Positions 8,308 through 17,499 of a stretch of 64,000 bases of DNA are shown here, in pieces. The DNA is from CBDCXF01 sp965223755 (GTDB lineage: Bacteria; Acidobacteriota; Thermoanaerobaculia; Multivoradales; JAHEKO01). The stretch lies in assembly GCA_965223755.1 (NCBI GenBank), contig CBDCXF010000001.1, positions 62,001 through 126,000 of the forward strand, in the 5' to 3' direction. Each line of letters opens with the position of its first letter. Positions within the stretch are counted from its first letter, which is position 1. Under the pieces are notes generated by a model, which was not told the DNA's origin, did no database searches, and saw only the letters and a list, made by a program, of their open reading frames with translations. A program made the position numbers and the translations under genes.

Positions 8308-10995
8308 ATGAATAGCAGCTCGATTCGCTCTTCTTTTACGGACTTTTTTGCGTCTCGCGACCACCGCAAGGTGGCCAGCGCACCGCTGGTGCCGCACGGC
8401 GATCCGACTTTGCTGTTCACCAACGCCGGGATGGTCCAGTTCAAGGACTCGTTCCTGGGTACCGTTGAGCCGCCGGCTCCGCGCGTGGCAACGGTCCAGA
8501 AATGCCTGCGCGTGTCGGGCAAGCACAACGATCTCGAAAACGTCGGTCCGAGTCCACGGCACCACACGTTCTTCGAAATGCTGGGCAACTTCTCTTTTGG
8601 CGATTACTTCAAGGCCGAAGCCATTGAAATGGCTTGGCAGTTGGTGACTGGAGAGTGGGGCCTCCCGGTCGACAGGCTGTTTGCCACCGTCTTTGAAGAA
8701 GACGATGAAGCTGAGAAGTTGTGGAAGCAACTTTCGACTCTGCCGGCCGAGCGCATTCTGCGGTGCGGAGCGAAGGACAACTTCTGGGCCATGGGAGACA
8801 CCGGTCCGTGCGGTCCTTGCAGCGAGATCTTTGTCGACACCCAGCCCGACCAAGACCCGATCGATTTTGCCGTCGGTTCTGAAAACGGACGCTATCTGGA
8901 GATCTGGAATCTGGTCTTTATGCAATTCGATCGCGGCGCTGACGGCAAAAAGGTCCCTTTGCCCAACCCTTCGATCGATACCGGAGCAGGGCTTGAGCGC
9001 CTCGCTGCGGTCCTGCAAGGGGTCGAGTCCAACTACGACAGCGACCTATTCCGACCCATCATCGACGCCGCCGCCGAGTTGGCGCAGACCTCCTATGGAG
9101 CCGATCCAGATCGAGACGTTTCGCTGCGGGTGATCGCCGACCATTTGCGCGCGGTCGGCTTCCTTCTCGCCGATGGCGTCGTACCGTCGAGCGAGGGCCG
9201 CGGCTACGTCCTGCGCCGGATTCTGCGCCGCGCGTCCCGGCACGGAATGGGATTGGGCTTGGAGCGCCCGTTTCTGCATCGATTGCTGCCCATCGTCGGC
9301 GAGATCGCCGGTTCGGAGTATCCCGAGATCCTGGGCGCAGAGCGCGCCAGCCAGGCCACCATCGAAGCCGAGGAAGACAAATTTCTGGCCACGGTGGCGG
9401 CTGGATCGCGCCAGGTGCAGCAGCTCATCGAAGCGGCGCGCCGCCAAGACCGGCAGGAGATCGGCGGTGGCGAGATTTTTCGCCTTTATGACACCTATGG
9501 CTTGCCGCTCGAAGTAATCCGAGAGATCGCCGAGGAAGAGCAGATGACGCTCGACCTCGCCGGTTTCGAAAACGAGCTGGCGCAGCAGCGGCAGCGTTCG
9601 CGCGCCGCGACCAGTGGCTCCGCGGCACTGCAAAAGCTGGTGCGGGAGGAGCTGCGCGGCCTCGAGGAGGTATCGGCGACGCAATTCCATGGCTATCGGG
9701 AACTCGAAGGCGATGCGCGCATCGTCGGGTTGCTGAAAACCACCGCGGACTCGGTCACCAAAGCGGATCGATTGCAGGCCGGAGAAACCGCCGTGATTCT
9801 CCTCGACTCGACGCCGTTTTACGCCCAAGGTGGAGGGCAGGTTGGCGACACCGGTTCGATCCAAACGAAAAACGGTGCGGCGACCGTAACCGACACCTTG
9901 CGCGAGTCGGATTGGTGGTTGCACTTCGTGCGGGTTGAAAAGGGCACTCTTGCGCTCGGCGACACCGTGCGAGCCCGCGTCGATCGCGAGCGTCGGCTGG
10001 CGATTCAGCGCAACCACACGGCGACCCATCTGCTGCACGCTTCGCTGCGCCATGTACTCGGCGAGGGCGTACGCCAGGCCGGCTCCTTGGTCGCACCCGA
10101 TCGGTTGCGCTTCGATTTCACCGCTTCGGGACCGATGACGCGCGAGCAGATCCAAGGCGTCGAAGAACTGGTCAGCCGCTGGATTGTGACCGCGACGTCA
10201 ACCAAGATCACCGACCAGCGCGATCTCAAGGAAGCACTCGCCGCGGGTGCCATGGCTCTGTTCGGGGAGAAGTACGGCGACACCGTGCGTACGGTGGAGA
10301 CGGACCCGTTGACTCTTAACGGAGACGAAGCTGGCACGGTAAACAGCTTGGAACTCTGTGGCGGCTGCCACGTCACCAACTTAGGTGAGATCGGTCCCTT
10401 CGTGGTGCTGTCGGAGAAAGGCATCGCCTCTGGCGTGCGTCGCATTGAGGCGTTGACCGGAAGCGAAGCGTGGAACTACCAGCGAGGGGTGCGCGAGGTA
10501 GTCGAGATCGTCAGTGAGCAACTCGACGGCATCGAATCCGATCGCATTGCCGGCGAAGTCGAGCGCCTCATCGACTCCCGCCGGGATCTCGAGCAGGAGT
10601 TGTCGCAGGCCAAGCTCAAACGGCTGTCGGAAGTCGATGACGAGGGTGTCAGCGCGGTGCAGGGAGTCAGCGTGCTGGCGCGCGAGGTACCTCCGGCCAA
10701 GGGCGGCGAACTGCGGACGCTGGCGGACGTGTTGCGCGCGCGCTTGGGCAGCGGAGTGGTCGCCTTGGGGACGCGCGAAGGGAACAAGGCGAGCATCCTG
10801 GTCGCCGTCACAGACGATCTGACCGACCGCTTGCATGCCGGCAATCTGGTGCGAGAAATCGCTGCGCACGTCGGCGGCAAGGGCGGTGGCAAAGGTGATT
10901 TCGCTCAGGCTGGAGGGCGTGAGCCCGAGGGGCTGTCCAAGGCGCTTGCTGCTTTATCAGATGCAGTGGAGCAGCAGTTGGAGACAAGTTCGTGA
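8308..10995 (+). CDS. alaS: Alanine--tRNA ligase
   Basis: AlaRS charges tRNA-Ala and hydrolyses mischarged Ser/Gly-tRNA. The 895-aa protein is full length. The class II catalytic core occupies about residues 1-450, with RDHRKVASAPLVP and GDTGPCGPCSEIF. The editing domain contains NHTATHLLHASLRHVLG and the LCGGCHV zinc site near residue 690. The C-terminal DHHA1 domain ends with a glycine-rich GGKGGGKGDFAQAGG loop. The 176-base spacer after recX holds nothing recognisable, and no strong Shine-Dalgarno precedes the ATG. The stop overlaps the following lytic transglycosylase start as GTGA. Confidence 0.97.
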   Translation: MNSSSIRSSFTDFFASRDHRKVASAPLVPHGDPTLLFTNAGMVQFKDSFLGTVEPPAPRVATVQKCLRVSGKHNDLENVGPSPRHHTFFEMLGNFSFGDYFKAEAIEMAWQLVTGEWGLPVDRLFATVFEEDDEAEKLWKQLSTLPAERILRCGAKDNFWAMGDTGPCGPCSEIFVDTQPDQDPIDFAVGSENGRYLEIWNLVFMQFDRGADGKKVPLPNPSIDTGAGLERLAAVLQGVESNYDSDLFRPIIDAAAELAQTSYGADPDRDVSLRVIADHLRAVGFLLADGVVPSSEGRGYVLRRILRRASRHGMGLGLERPFLHRLLPIVGEIAGSEYPEILGAERASQATIEAEEDKFLATVAAGSRQVQQLIEAARRQDRQEIGGGEIFRLYDTYGLPLEVIREIAEEEQMTLDLAGFENELAQQRQRSRAATSGSAALQKLVREELRGLEEVSATQFHGYRELEGDARIVGLLKTTADSVTKADRLQAGETAVILLDSTPFYAQGGGQVGDTGSIQTKNGAATVTDTLRESDWWLHFVRVEKGTLALGDTVRARVDRERRLAIQRNHTATHLLHASLRHVLGEGVRQAGSLVAPDRLRFDFTASGPMTREQIQGVEELVSRWIVTATSTKITDQRDLKEALAAGAMALFGEKYGDTVRTVETDPLTLNGDEAGTVNSLELCGGCHVTNLGEIGPFVVLSEKGIASGVRRIEALTGSEAWNYQRGVREVVEIVSEQLDGIESDRIAGEVERLIDSRRDLEQELSQAKLKRLSEVDDEGVSAVQGVSVLAREVPPAKGGELRTLADVLRARLGSGVVALGTREGNKASILVAVTDDLTDRLHAGNLVREIAAHVGGKGGGKGDFAQAGGREPEGLSKALAALSDAVEQQLETSS

Positions 10996-11693
10996 ATCGT
11001 TCGCGATCGGCCGGACTGCTTTTTATAGTGGCTAGCTTCGCTGCATGGACCGCGGCAAGCGCGCAGGTCGAACTCGTGACCCGTCCGGACGGTTCTAAGC
11101 TGCTGCGCGGCAAGGGACGTCCTTTGAGTCGCTCCCATCAATTGGTGGATCCGGGTGGAGGTCTGAGCGAAAAGATCGACCACTACGCCGAGCGAGTGAT
11201 GGTCGAATCGAAGCTGGTTCACGCCATGATCCAGGTCGAGTCGGCGTTCGATCCCTGGGCCCTGTCGCACAAGGGCGCACAGGGACTGATGCAGCTCATG
11301 CCCGGAACTGCCCGCGACCTTGGCGTCGACGATCCGTTTGACGTCGACCAGAATCTGCACGGTGGTACGCGCTACCTGCGCAACATGCTCGATATCTACG
11401 GCGGAGACTTGGTGTTGGCGCTGGCCGCCTACAATGCCGGCCCCGAAGCGGTGGAGCGCTACGGTGGGGTGCCGCCTTACCGAGAGACGCGTAATTACGT
11501 GGATCGCGTTTTGACTTTGTTCCGCGGCGAGCGTCCGGTGATTCCGCCGGCGGGATCCTTGCGCGGTCGGCCGGCGTATTTGATCAAGAAAGACGGTCGC
11601 TGGCTTCTCACCAGCGATCGGACCGCGGCCGATCGAGCCGCCGAGGGTGCCGAAGTTCAGCCGGCAACCGCGTTGTCAACCAACCAACAGTAG
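10992..11693 (+). CDS. Periplasmic lytic transglycosylase (SLT domain)
   Basis: This 233-aa enzyme is predicted to cleave peptidoglycan glycan strands to anhydromuropeptides in the periplasm. A signal peptide covers residues 1-24 (SAGLLFIVASFAAWTAASAQ). The SLT domain holds the catalytic glutamate at about residue 83 in MIQVESAFDP, followed by GAQGLMQLMPGTARDLGV and LALAAYNAGPEAVERYGG, all family-1 transglycosylase motifs. The GTG start overlaps the alaS stop, and pgsA follows after seven bases, so the three genes are probably one transcript. The specific MltC/Slt subfamily cannot be fixed by eye. Confidence 0.9.
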   Translation: MNRSRSAGLLFIVASFAAWTAASAQVELVTRPDGSKLLRGKGRPLSRSHQLVDPGGGLSEKIDHYAERVMVESKLVHAMIQVESAFDPWALSHKGAQGLMQLMPGTARDLGVDDPFDVDQNLHGGTRYLRNMLDIYGGDLVLALAAYNAGPEAVERYGGVPPYRETRNYVDRVLTLFRGERPVIPPAGSLRGRPAYLIKKDGRWLLTSDRTAADRAAEGAEVQPATALSTNQQ

Positions 11694-11700
11694 ATCGCTC

Positions 11701-12276
11701 GTGCTCAACACTCCCAACGTCCTCTCGATCAGCCGCATTTTGCTCGTTCCGGTCCTGGTGGTCGTGCTGTTGACCAAGGGCGAGGGACGGGAACTGATCG
11801 GCCTCGGAATTTTTCTTCTCGCCGCGGTGACCGACTTTCTGGATGGCTACCTGGCGCGGCGACGTCAGCAGGTTACTCCCCTCGGCCAGCTCCTCGATCC
11901 CGCCGCGGACAAGATTCTGATGTCGGCGGCGTTGATCGCCTTGGTCGAACTGGGGCTAGCGCCGGCGTGGATGGTGGTGGTCATCGTCGCGCGCGAGTTT
12001 GGGGTGTCGACGTTGCGAGCTGTTGCCGCCGCCGAAGGTCAGGTCATCGCCGCGTCGTGGTCGGGCAAGATCAAGACCGTGGTGCAGATCGTCGCCGTTG
12101 CGGCGTTGCTCTTGGGCCCACGGCTGGGGCCGTTGCAGGACCTGGCGCCGCTGTTGCTGTGGTTGGCGACGCTGTTGGCCGTGTACTCCGGAATCGACTA
12201 CTTCGTACGCCAGACTCCCGGCTTAGTGCGGGCGTGGAAGGAACGGCAGGCGTCACCGCCCACATCCCAGCCGTAA
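11701..12276 (+). CDS. pgsA: CDP-diacylglycerol--glycerol-3-phosphate 3-phosphatidyltransferase
   Basis: This inner-membrane enzyme makes phosphatidylglycerol phosphate from CDP-diacylglycerol. The complete CDP-alcohol phosphatidyltransferase signature is present (D-G-x2-A-R-x8-G-x3-D-x3-D) in the stretch that begins DGYLARRRQQ. Several hydrophobic helices surround it. The GTG at 11701 was chosen because it gives the family N-terminus LNTPNVLSISRILLVPVLV. The upstream open frame only overlaps the preceding gene. Predicted length is 191 aa. Related alcohol transferases share the motif, but the N-terminus and context best fit PgsA. Confidence 0.88.
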   Translation: MLNTPNVLSISRILLVPVLVVVLLTKGEGRELIGLGIFLLAAVTDFLDGYLARRRQQVTPLGQLLDPAADKILMSAALIALVELGLAPAWMVVVIVAREFGVSTLRAVAAAEGQVIAASWSGKIKTVVQIVAVAALLLGPRLGPLQDLAPLLLWLATLLAVYSGIDYFVRQTPGLVRAWKERQASPPTSQP

Positions 12277-12285
12277 AAGCTCCGC

Positions 12286-14838
12286 ATGCGTCATCTTCTT
12301 CCCGCACTGGCTCGCTTTGCCGCGCGACACTATCGATGGGTGTTTGCCGCCGCCGCAATCACCGCACTGCTATCGGCCCTAGCCGCCTCCCGGCTGCGAT
12401 TCGACAGCGATATTTTGGGTTTGCTGCCCAAGAACGAGCCGGCGGTTAATGCGTTACGCGACGCTCTCGATGAGTTCGGCAGTCTCGACTACTTGCTGGT
12501 CGCCGTCCGCATTCCCGAGGGTACGAACGTCGATCCCTACATCGACTACGTGCGCATATTGGGCGAGCGGCTGGGCGATCTCGAATCGCTGGCCGAAGTG
12601 GAGTACAGCCTTGGCGAACTGGAAGAGTTGCTGAGCGAGTTCATTCCCAATGCGCTTTTGTTCCTGTCGCCGGACCAGCTCGAACAGATCCTGGAGCGTA
12701 CCGAAGAAGATCAGATCGAGCTGCGCGTTGGCGAGTTGCGGCGGCAGCTTTCGATGCCGCAATCGGTGGCATTCAAGTCGCTCCTGACCCTCGATCCGGT
12801 CGGGGTCGGCGACATTTTTCTGTCCCAGGTCAAGACCTCGACGGCCGGCATGTCGATTGACTGGACCAGCGGCTACTTTTTGTCCAAAGACCGGTTGATG
12901 TTGCTGATTCTGGCCAAGCCCACGGGGCCGCCTCAGGACGTAGATTTTTCGCGCGCCATGGTTGCCGAAGTGGAAGCCGCAGCAGAGGCGGCGCGAGTCG
13001 AGTGGCGCGAGTGGATGGACGATCCCGACGCGCAGGTCGAAGTCGAACTCGGCGGGCGGTACATGATCGGTCTGTCCGACGAAGCGACCATTCGCAATGA
13101 CTTCATCGTCAACTTGGCGACCTCACTGCTCGGCGTGCTGGTGCTGTTCGTGTTCGCCTTTCGGCGCTTCGGTCCGCTCGCTTACGCCTTCCTGCCGTTA
13201 GTTTTCGGGCTCCTGATGACCTTCGGGTTTTCGTCCGTCAAGTACGGCCAGCTCAGCGCTGCGACCAGTGGCGTGGCGGCGCTCCTCATTGGCCTGGGCA
13301 TCGACTTCGTCATCGTTTCCTACGGTCGCTTCGTCGAAGAGCGCAAACGCGGCGCCGATCTGCACGAGGCCTTGGCGACGATGAACGGTTCCTCGGGGAG
13401 GGCGGTCGTCATCGGCGCCATAACCAGTGCCGCGACCTTCTACTCGTTCTTGGTTACCGATTTCACCGGCCTGCGCCAGATGGGGATCCTTACCGGGACC
13501 GGAATTCTGCTTTGCATGACGGCGGTGTTGCTGCTCTTGCCGGCGATGCTCGCTTGGCACGAGTCGCACCACAGCCGCAAAGATCGGCGCCCCAAGATGT
13601 ACCTGCACAGTTTTGGCAGCGAGCATGTGATGGAAGCCTGCATGAGGCATCCCAAGCCGGTCCTGATCGGCGCCGTGGTGGTGTCGGCGATCGCGATGGC
13701 GATTGCGTCCCAGATTCGCTTTGAAGACAGTGTGCAATCGATGCGGCCGCAGGGCAACGAACAGGTGGCGTTTCGAGAGGAATTGTCGCAGCGATTCGGC
13801 TCCAGCTTCGAGCAGATGATGCTGGTATTTGAGGGAGATACGGCTGAAGACGTGGTCGGCCGCGTGCACGCAGTCCTGCCGCAGTTGCAGGAACTCGTCG
13901 ACGGCCACAACCTGACCGACTTGGATTCTCTGGCCGCGTTACTACCCGCGGCCGAAGATCAGCAACGTTCACTAGCGATACTTGAGCGAGCGCGCCAGGA
14001 TGGCTTGGACCCTCGCGCCTTTGCAGCTTCGTACCGAGAGGAACTGGTCGCCCAGGGCATGCGTCCCGAGCCGTTCGATCGTGGCCTCGACTTGTTCGCG
14101 CGTTCTCTGGAGCGCGACAGCCCTCTGACCCCCGCCGACTTCCAGGCGAGCCCCAACGGTAAACGTTTGGTCGAACGATTCGTGCGTCAGGGCAGTGATG
14201 GCTCTTGGCACGCGGTGATCTACCTCTATCCACCCTCCAAAGTCTGGCGGCGTCAGCCGCCCCCGGCGCTGGCCGAGCTGGCTTCATCGCTGGGACCTCG
14301 CACCAATCTGGTTGGAGCCAACGTCGTCAGCGAGGTGATGCGCAAAGCGGTCCTCCGGGACGCGGCGATTGCCACCGCCGTCGGCTTCGTGGTGGTGGCG
14401 TTCTTGCTCTGGCTTGACTTCCGCAAGATCTCCGACACGGTTCTTTCGCTGGCTCCATTGGTGGTGGGCATCGTGTGGATGGTGGCGACCATGGTGCTGC
14501 TGGATCTGCCGATGAACTTTATGAACATCTTTGTCACCACCATGGTCATCGGCATCGGTGTGGACTACGGCGTTCACGTCATCCATCGCTACCGCGAAGT
14601 CGAGCGCTTCGGCTTGGAGCGCCTGGAAAGCGATGTCTCGGAGACCGGCAAGGCGATCACCATGGCCGCGCTGTCGACCATCGTCGGCTTCGGATCACTG
14701 TCTTTGTCACACTATCCGGGGCTGCGCTCGATGGGGCTGGTGGCGATTCTGGGTGCGATCGCGACTTGCATCGTGTCGTTGACCATTCTTCCTGCCTATC
14801 TTTCTTTGCGGCGTGACCGGCGCCGTCGCTCGGGCTAA
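12286..14838 (+). CDS. MMPL/RND-family lipid exporter (HpnN-like)
   Basis: This 850-aa integral membrane protein is of the RND superfamily. It has one N-terminal helix (about residues 18-38), a large periplasmic loop, a block of five to six helices around 280-420, a second periplasmic loop, and a second block around 690-840. The internal duplication and the LPKNEPAVNALRDALDEFGS segment resemble MMPL and hopanoid-associated HpnN exporters. The motif GLGIDFVIVSYGRFVEE and its counterpart GIGVDYGVHVIHRYREV are the paired RND TM4/TM10 motifs. It begins nine bases after pgsA. The substrate is unknown, and no hopanoid genes are nearby. Confidence 0.82.
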   Translation: MRHLLPALARFAARHYRWVFAAAAITALLSALAASRLRFDSDILGLLPKNEPAVNALRDALDEFGSLDYLLVAVRIPEGTNVDPYIDYVRILGERLGDLESLAEVEYSLGELEELLSEFIPNALLFLSPDQLEQILERTEEDQIELRVGELRRQLSMPQSVAFKSLLTLDPVGVGDIFLSQVKTSTAGMSIDWTSGYFLSKDRLMLLILAKPTGPPQDVDFSRAMVAEVEAAAEAARVEWREWMDDPDAQVEVELGGRYMIGLSDEATIRNDFIVNLATSLLGVLVLFVFAFRRFGPLAYAFLPLVFGLLMTFGFSSVKYGQLSAATSGVAALLIGLGIDFVIVSYGRFVEERKRGADLHEALATMNGSSGRAVVIGAITSAATFYSFLVTDFTGLRQMGILTGTGILLCMTAVLLLLPAMLAWHESHHSRKDRRPKMYLHSFGSEHVMEACMRHPKPVLIGAVVVSAIAMAIASQIRFEDSVQSMRPQGNEQVAFREELSQRFGSSFEQMMLVFEGDTAEDVVGRVHAVLPQLQELVDGHNLTDLDSLAALLPAAEDQQRSLAILERARQDGLDPRAFAASYREELVAQGMRPEPFDRGLDLFARSLERDSPLTPADFQASPNGKRLVERFVRQGSDGSWHAVIYLYPPSKVWRRQPPPALAELASSLGPRTNLVGANVVSEVMRKAVLRDAAIATAVGFVVVAFLLWLDFRKISDTVLSLAPLVVGIVWMVATMVLLDLPMNFMNIFVTTMVIGIGVDYGVHVIHRYREVERFGLERLESDVSETGKAITMAALSTIVGFGSLSLSHYPGLRSMGLVAILGAIATCIVSLTILPAYLSLRRDRRRRSG

Positions 14839-14841
14839 GGG

Positions 14842-14920
14842 CCTGCTAACTCAGCTTGAGTAGGCGATGCCAGCGGCGTTTTTTGGCATGAACAGCATCT
14901 GCACAAATTGTGTTAGCAGG
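14842..14920 (+). promoter_or_regulatory. Nested inverted repeats in the ffh leader covering its ribosome site
   Basis: A perfect 9-base inverted repeat, CCTGCTAAC (14842-14850) and GTTAGCAGG (14912-14920), flanks an inner repeat ATGCCA (14867-14872) and TGGCAT (14884-14889). The distal arm includes the AGG of the presumed ffh Shine-Dalgarno AGGA (14918-14921), four bases from the ATG. Pairing in RNA would hide the ribosome site. No T-run follows the inner stem, so this is not an ordinary terminator. Confidence 0.5.
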
Positions 14921-14925
14921 ACCTA

Positions 14926-16242
14926 ATGTTTGACGCACTTCAGGATCGCCTGCAGTCAACCTTTCGGCGACTGCGCGGGGAAGGCAAGATCTCGGAAGAG
15001 GTTCTCGCTTCCGCCCTACGCGAGATCCGCTTGGCGCTGCTCGAAGCCGACGTCCACTTCAGGGTCGCCAAAGACCTCTTGCGCCGGGTCGAGCAAAAGG
15101 CGCGGGGTGAGAAGGTATTGGAGAGCCTCACGCCGGCACAGCAGGTGGTCAAGATCGTGCGCGATGAGTTGGCCGCGGTGCTCGGCGACGCGGGCAGCGA
15201 GTTGCAACTCGGCGGCCGTCCCGCCGTGGTGGTGCTCTGCGGGTTGCAGGGTTCGGGAAAGACAACCACCATCGGCAAGTTGGCGGCGCGCTTGACCGAG
15301 CGAGGCCGCTATCCGCTGTTGGTGGCCGGCGACCTGCAGAGGGCGGCGGCGGTCGAACAATTGCAACAAGTTGGGGCATCAGTCGGCGTGCAGGTCATCA
15401 CTCCCGAAGAGGGCGACGATTTGATCGGCGTTGCCCAGCGGGGTGTCGACCGTGCCAAGGCGTCCGGTCGTGACACCGTTCTCATCGATACCGCGGGCCG
15501 GCTGCACGTCGATGCTGCCCTGATGGAAGAGATCGGATCCTTGGTGGCGGCGGTCGAGCCCGACGAGTGTTTATTGGTCGCCGATTCGATGACCGGACAG
15601 GACGCGGTCAAGAGCGCTTCGGCATTTTCGGAGACGGTGGAACTGAGCGGCATTGTTCTGACCAAGCTCGATGGCGATTCTCGGGGTGGCGCCGCGATCT
15701 CGATTCGGGCCGTAACCGGGGTGCCGATTCGGTTTGTCGGTACCGGTGAGAAATCCGCCGACCTCGAGCTTTTCGACCCGCAACGCCTGGCTTCGCGCAT
15801 CACCGGCCTCGGCGACGTCATGACCTTGATCGAGAAAGCGGAGGAGCAGCTCGATCGCGAGGAAAGTCGTCAACTGGCGGAAAAGATTTCCAAGGCGGAC
15901 TTCACGCTTGAGGACCTGCGGCGCCAACTGCGCCAGATGCGCAAACTCGGACCGCTGTCGCAGGTGCTGGAAATGCTGCCACGTCAGGGGCCGCTGCGTG
16001 GGCTCGATCCGTCCAACGTCGACGAAGACCGCATGCGCGTCGTCGAGGCGATGATCGATTCGATGACGCCACAGGAGCGCCGCACCCCCAAGATCCTCAA
16101 CGCCAGTCGCAAGAAGCGCATCGCGCGTGGATCCGGCACGTCGGTGCAGGACATCAACCGGCTGATTCGGGAGCACCGCGAGATGAAGAAGACCATGAAA
16201 CGCCTGCGCGGTTCGTGGGGGAAACGATTCGCCAAGCGCTAG
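14926..16242 (+). CDS. ffh: Signal recognition particle protein Ffh (SRP54)
   Basis: Ffh is the GTPase of the signal recognition particle. It binds signal sequences of nascent membrane proteins and docks with FtsY. The N domain covers residues 1-90, and the G domain follows with GLQGSGKTTTIGKLAARL, DTAGRLHVDAALMEE and TKLDGDSRGGAA. The M domain starts near residue 300, with the RNA-binding TPQERRTPKILNASRKKRIARGSG stretch in shorthand beginning TPQERR and ending RGSG. Length is 438 aa. It heads the ffh-rpsP-khpA-rimM-trmD-rplS block. The 87-base leader contains nested inverted repeats that include the ribosome site. Confidence 0.96.
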   Translation: MFDALQDRLQSTFRRLRGEGKISEEVLASALREIRLALLEADVHFRVAKDLLRRVEQKARGEKVLESLTPAQQVVKIVRDELAAVLGDAGSELQLGGRPAVVVLCGLQGSGKTTTIGKLAARLTERGRYPLLVAGDLQRAAAVEQLQQVGASVGVQVITPEEGDDLIGVAQRGVDRAKASGRDTVLIDTAGRLHVDAALMEEIGSLVAAVEPDECLLVADSMTGQDAVKSASAFSETVELSGIVLTKLDGDSRGGAAISIRAVTGVPIRFVGTGEKSADLELFDPQRLASRITGLGDVMTLIEKAEEQLDREESRQLAEKISKADFTLEDLRRQLRQMRKLGPLSQVLEMLPRQGPLRGLDPSNVDEDRMRVVEAMIDSMTPQERRTPKILNASRKKRIARGSGTSVQDINRLIREHREMKKTMKRLRGSWGKRFAKR

Positions 16243-16359
16243 GATGTGCTGACGTCGGTAGTGCGTGGTAATTCGCCAGGCCACTTGTTACAATTCGGCG
16301 CGCTCCGCAACACGAATAATGTTGTGATGTAGTTCGGGGCAGCACGGAGGACAGAAGAG

Positions 16360-16602
16360 ATGTTGAAAATTCGGCTCCGCCGACAGGGGTCGGCGCATAA
16401 GCCTTTCTATCGCGTTGTCGTATCCGACTCGCGTTCGACACCGCGTGGCCGCGCGGTCGAAGAGATCGGTTACTACGATCCGCGCCAGAACCCACCTTTA
16501 TTTGAAGTAGACAATGCCCGCGTCGATCATTGGGTCGGAGAGGGCGCGCAAATGTCGCCCACCGTCAAGCGCCTGGTCCGCAGCGGTCGCAAAGCCTCGT
16601 GA
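16360..16602 (+). CDS. rpsP: 30S ribosomal protein S16
   Basis: Small-subunit protein S16 is needed for assembly of the 5' domain of 16S rRNA. The 80-aa sequence starts MLKIRLRRQGSAHKPFYRVV, the standard S16 N-terminus, and contains GRAVEEIGYYDPRQNP. The ATG at 16360 follows GGAGGACAGAAGAG. The 117-base spacer after ffh contains no clear terminator, so co-transcription with ffh or a separate promoter are both possible. Confidence 0.97.
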   Translation: MLKIRLRRQGSAHKPFYRVVVSDSRSTPRGRAVEEIGYYDPRQNPPLFEVDNARVDHWVGEGAQMSPTVKRLVRSGRKAS

Positions 16603-16631
16603 GCGAACTTCAACAGCAAGGGACGAGCGAA

Positions 16632-16874
16632 ATGGGCAACGTTCAGGAAGATCTGGCGACGGTCGTCAGGGGGCTGGTCGACGAACCGGACGAAGTGTCG
16701 GTCGAAGAATTTGATGGGGCCGAGTCTTCGGTCCTCGAACTGCGGGTCGCCGAAGCCGACCTCGGCAAAGTGATCGGTCGGCAGGGACGCGTCGTGCGGG
16801 CGCTCCGCACCTTGCTCCGAGCACGCGGGGACAAGGATCGGCGGGTCTATGAACTCGAGATCCTCGAAGACTGA
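16632..16874 (+). CDS. khpA: KH-domain RNA-binding protein KhpA
   Basis: KhpA is a small single-KH protein found between rpsP and rimM in many bacteria and acts as an RNA chaperone, often with KhpB. The 80-aa product carries the KH core ADLGKVIGRQGRVVRALRTLL, including the GxxG loop as GRQG. ATG 16632 was chosen because AAGGGA (16618-16623) sits eight bases upstream and the resulting length matches the family. An alternative GTG at 16599 overlaps the rpsP stop. The 3' end overlaps rimM by 26 bases. Confidence 0.9.
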   Translation: MGNVQEDLATVVRGLVDEPDEVSVEEFDGAESSVLELRVAEADLGKVIGRQGRVVRALRTLLRARGDKDRRVYELEILED

Positions 16875-17499
16875 CCAACTTCCGCCAGCGATCCAAGAAA
16901 ACAACCAGTTAGTTGTCGTCGGGCGGGTTCGCCGACCGCACGGAGTGCGCGGTGAGGTCGTGGTCGAGGCGATGTCCGACGCTCCTGAGCGTTTTGCCGC
17001 GGAGGCGTCCTTGTTGGCCTACGGTCCTCGGGCTTCACAACCAGTCGCCCTGAAAGTGGCTTCGAGCCGCCCCCATCGCGGAACCGTTCTGGTGCGCTTT
17101 GTAGGCGTCGCCGATCGTGATCGAGCGGAAGAGCTGCGCAGGCATTGGCTGGCCGTAGATCGAGATGCAATCGCGCCAGCGCCAGAAGGCTCTTTCTATT
17201 TTTTCGAGTTGCTCGGTTGTGAGGTTGTCGATGCGCGGCTGGGATCGTTGGGACAGGTCACCGACGTCATCGAAGACGGCGGTGGGACCCTCCTGCAGGT
17301 TCGCGGCCCGGTAGCAGAAGCAGAGGTGGCGACAGAGGCAGAGACAGAAGCCGTGCCAGCTTCGGACGGCACGACGGATCGGCGCGAAGTCCTCATTCCG
17401 TTCGTAGACTCTTATCTCGGCAAAGTTGAACCGGATGCTCAGCGGATTGAAGTCAAGCTGCCGGAAGGATTCATCGAAGCGTGCTCATCCAAGTTGTAA
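16849..17499 (+). CDS. rimM: Ribosome maturation factor RimM
   Basis: RimM assists maturation of the 16S rRNA 3' domain and binds S19. The N-terminal domain shows VVGRVRRPHGVRGEVVVEAMSD. The C-terminal PRC-barrel includes FFELLGCEVVDARLGSLGQVTDV and ends near VLIPFVDSYLGKVEP. An acidic, alanine-rich stretch of about 25 residues (AEAEVATEAETEAVP) is inserted within the PRC barrel, and the 216-aa length reflects it. The annotated ATG at 16849 lies inside khpA. An in-frame GTG at 16915 could be the real start, close to the conserved N-terminus. Confidence 0.9.
   Translation: MNSRSSKTDQLPPAIQENNQLVVVGRVRRPHGVRGEVVVEAMSDAPERFAAEASLLAYGPRASQPVALKVASSRPHRGTVLVRFVGVADRDRAEELRRHWLAVDRDAIAPAPEGSFYFFELLGCEVVDARLGSLGQVTDVIEDGGGTLLQVRGPVAEAEVATEAETEAVPASDGTTDRREVLIPFVDSYLGKVEPDAQRIEVKLPEGFIEACSSKL

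Noticed and set aside
9046..10155. 369-codon minus-strand frame inside alaS
   Set aside because: It lies wholly within the well-conserved alaS catalytic and editing domains and has no domain of its own.
14867..14889. Rho-independent terminator after the MMPL exporter
   Set aside because: The T-run is in the loop and not after the stem, so the structure does not fit a terminator.
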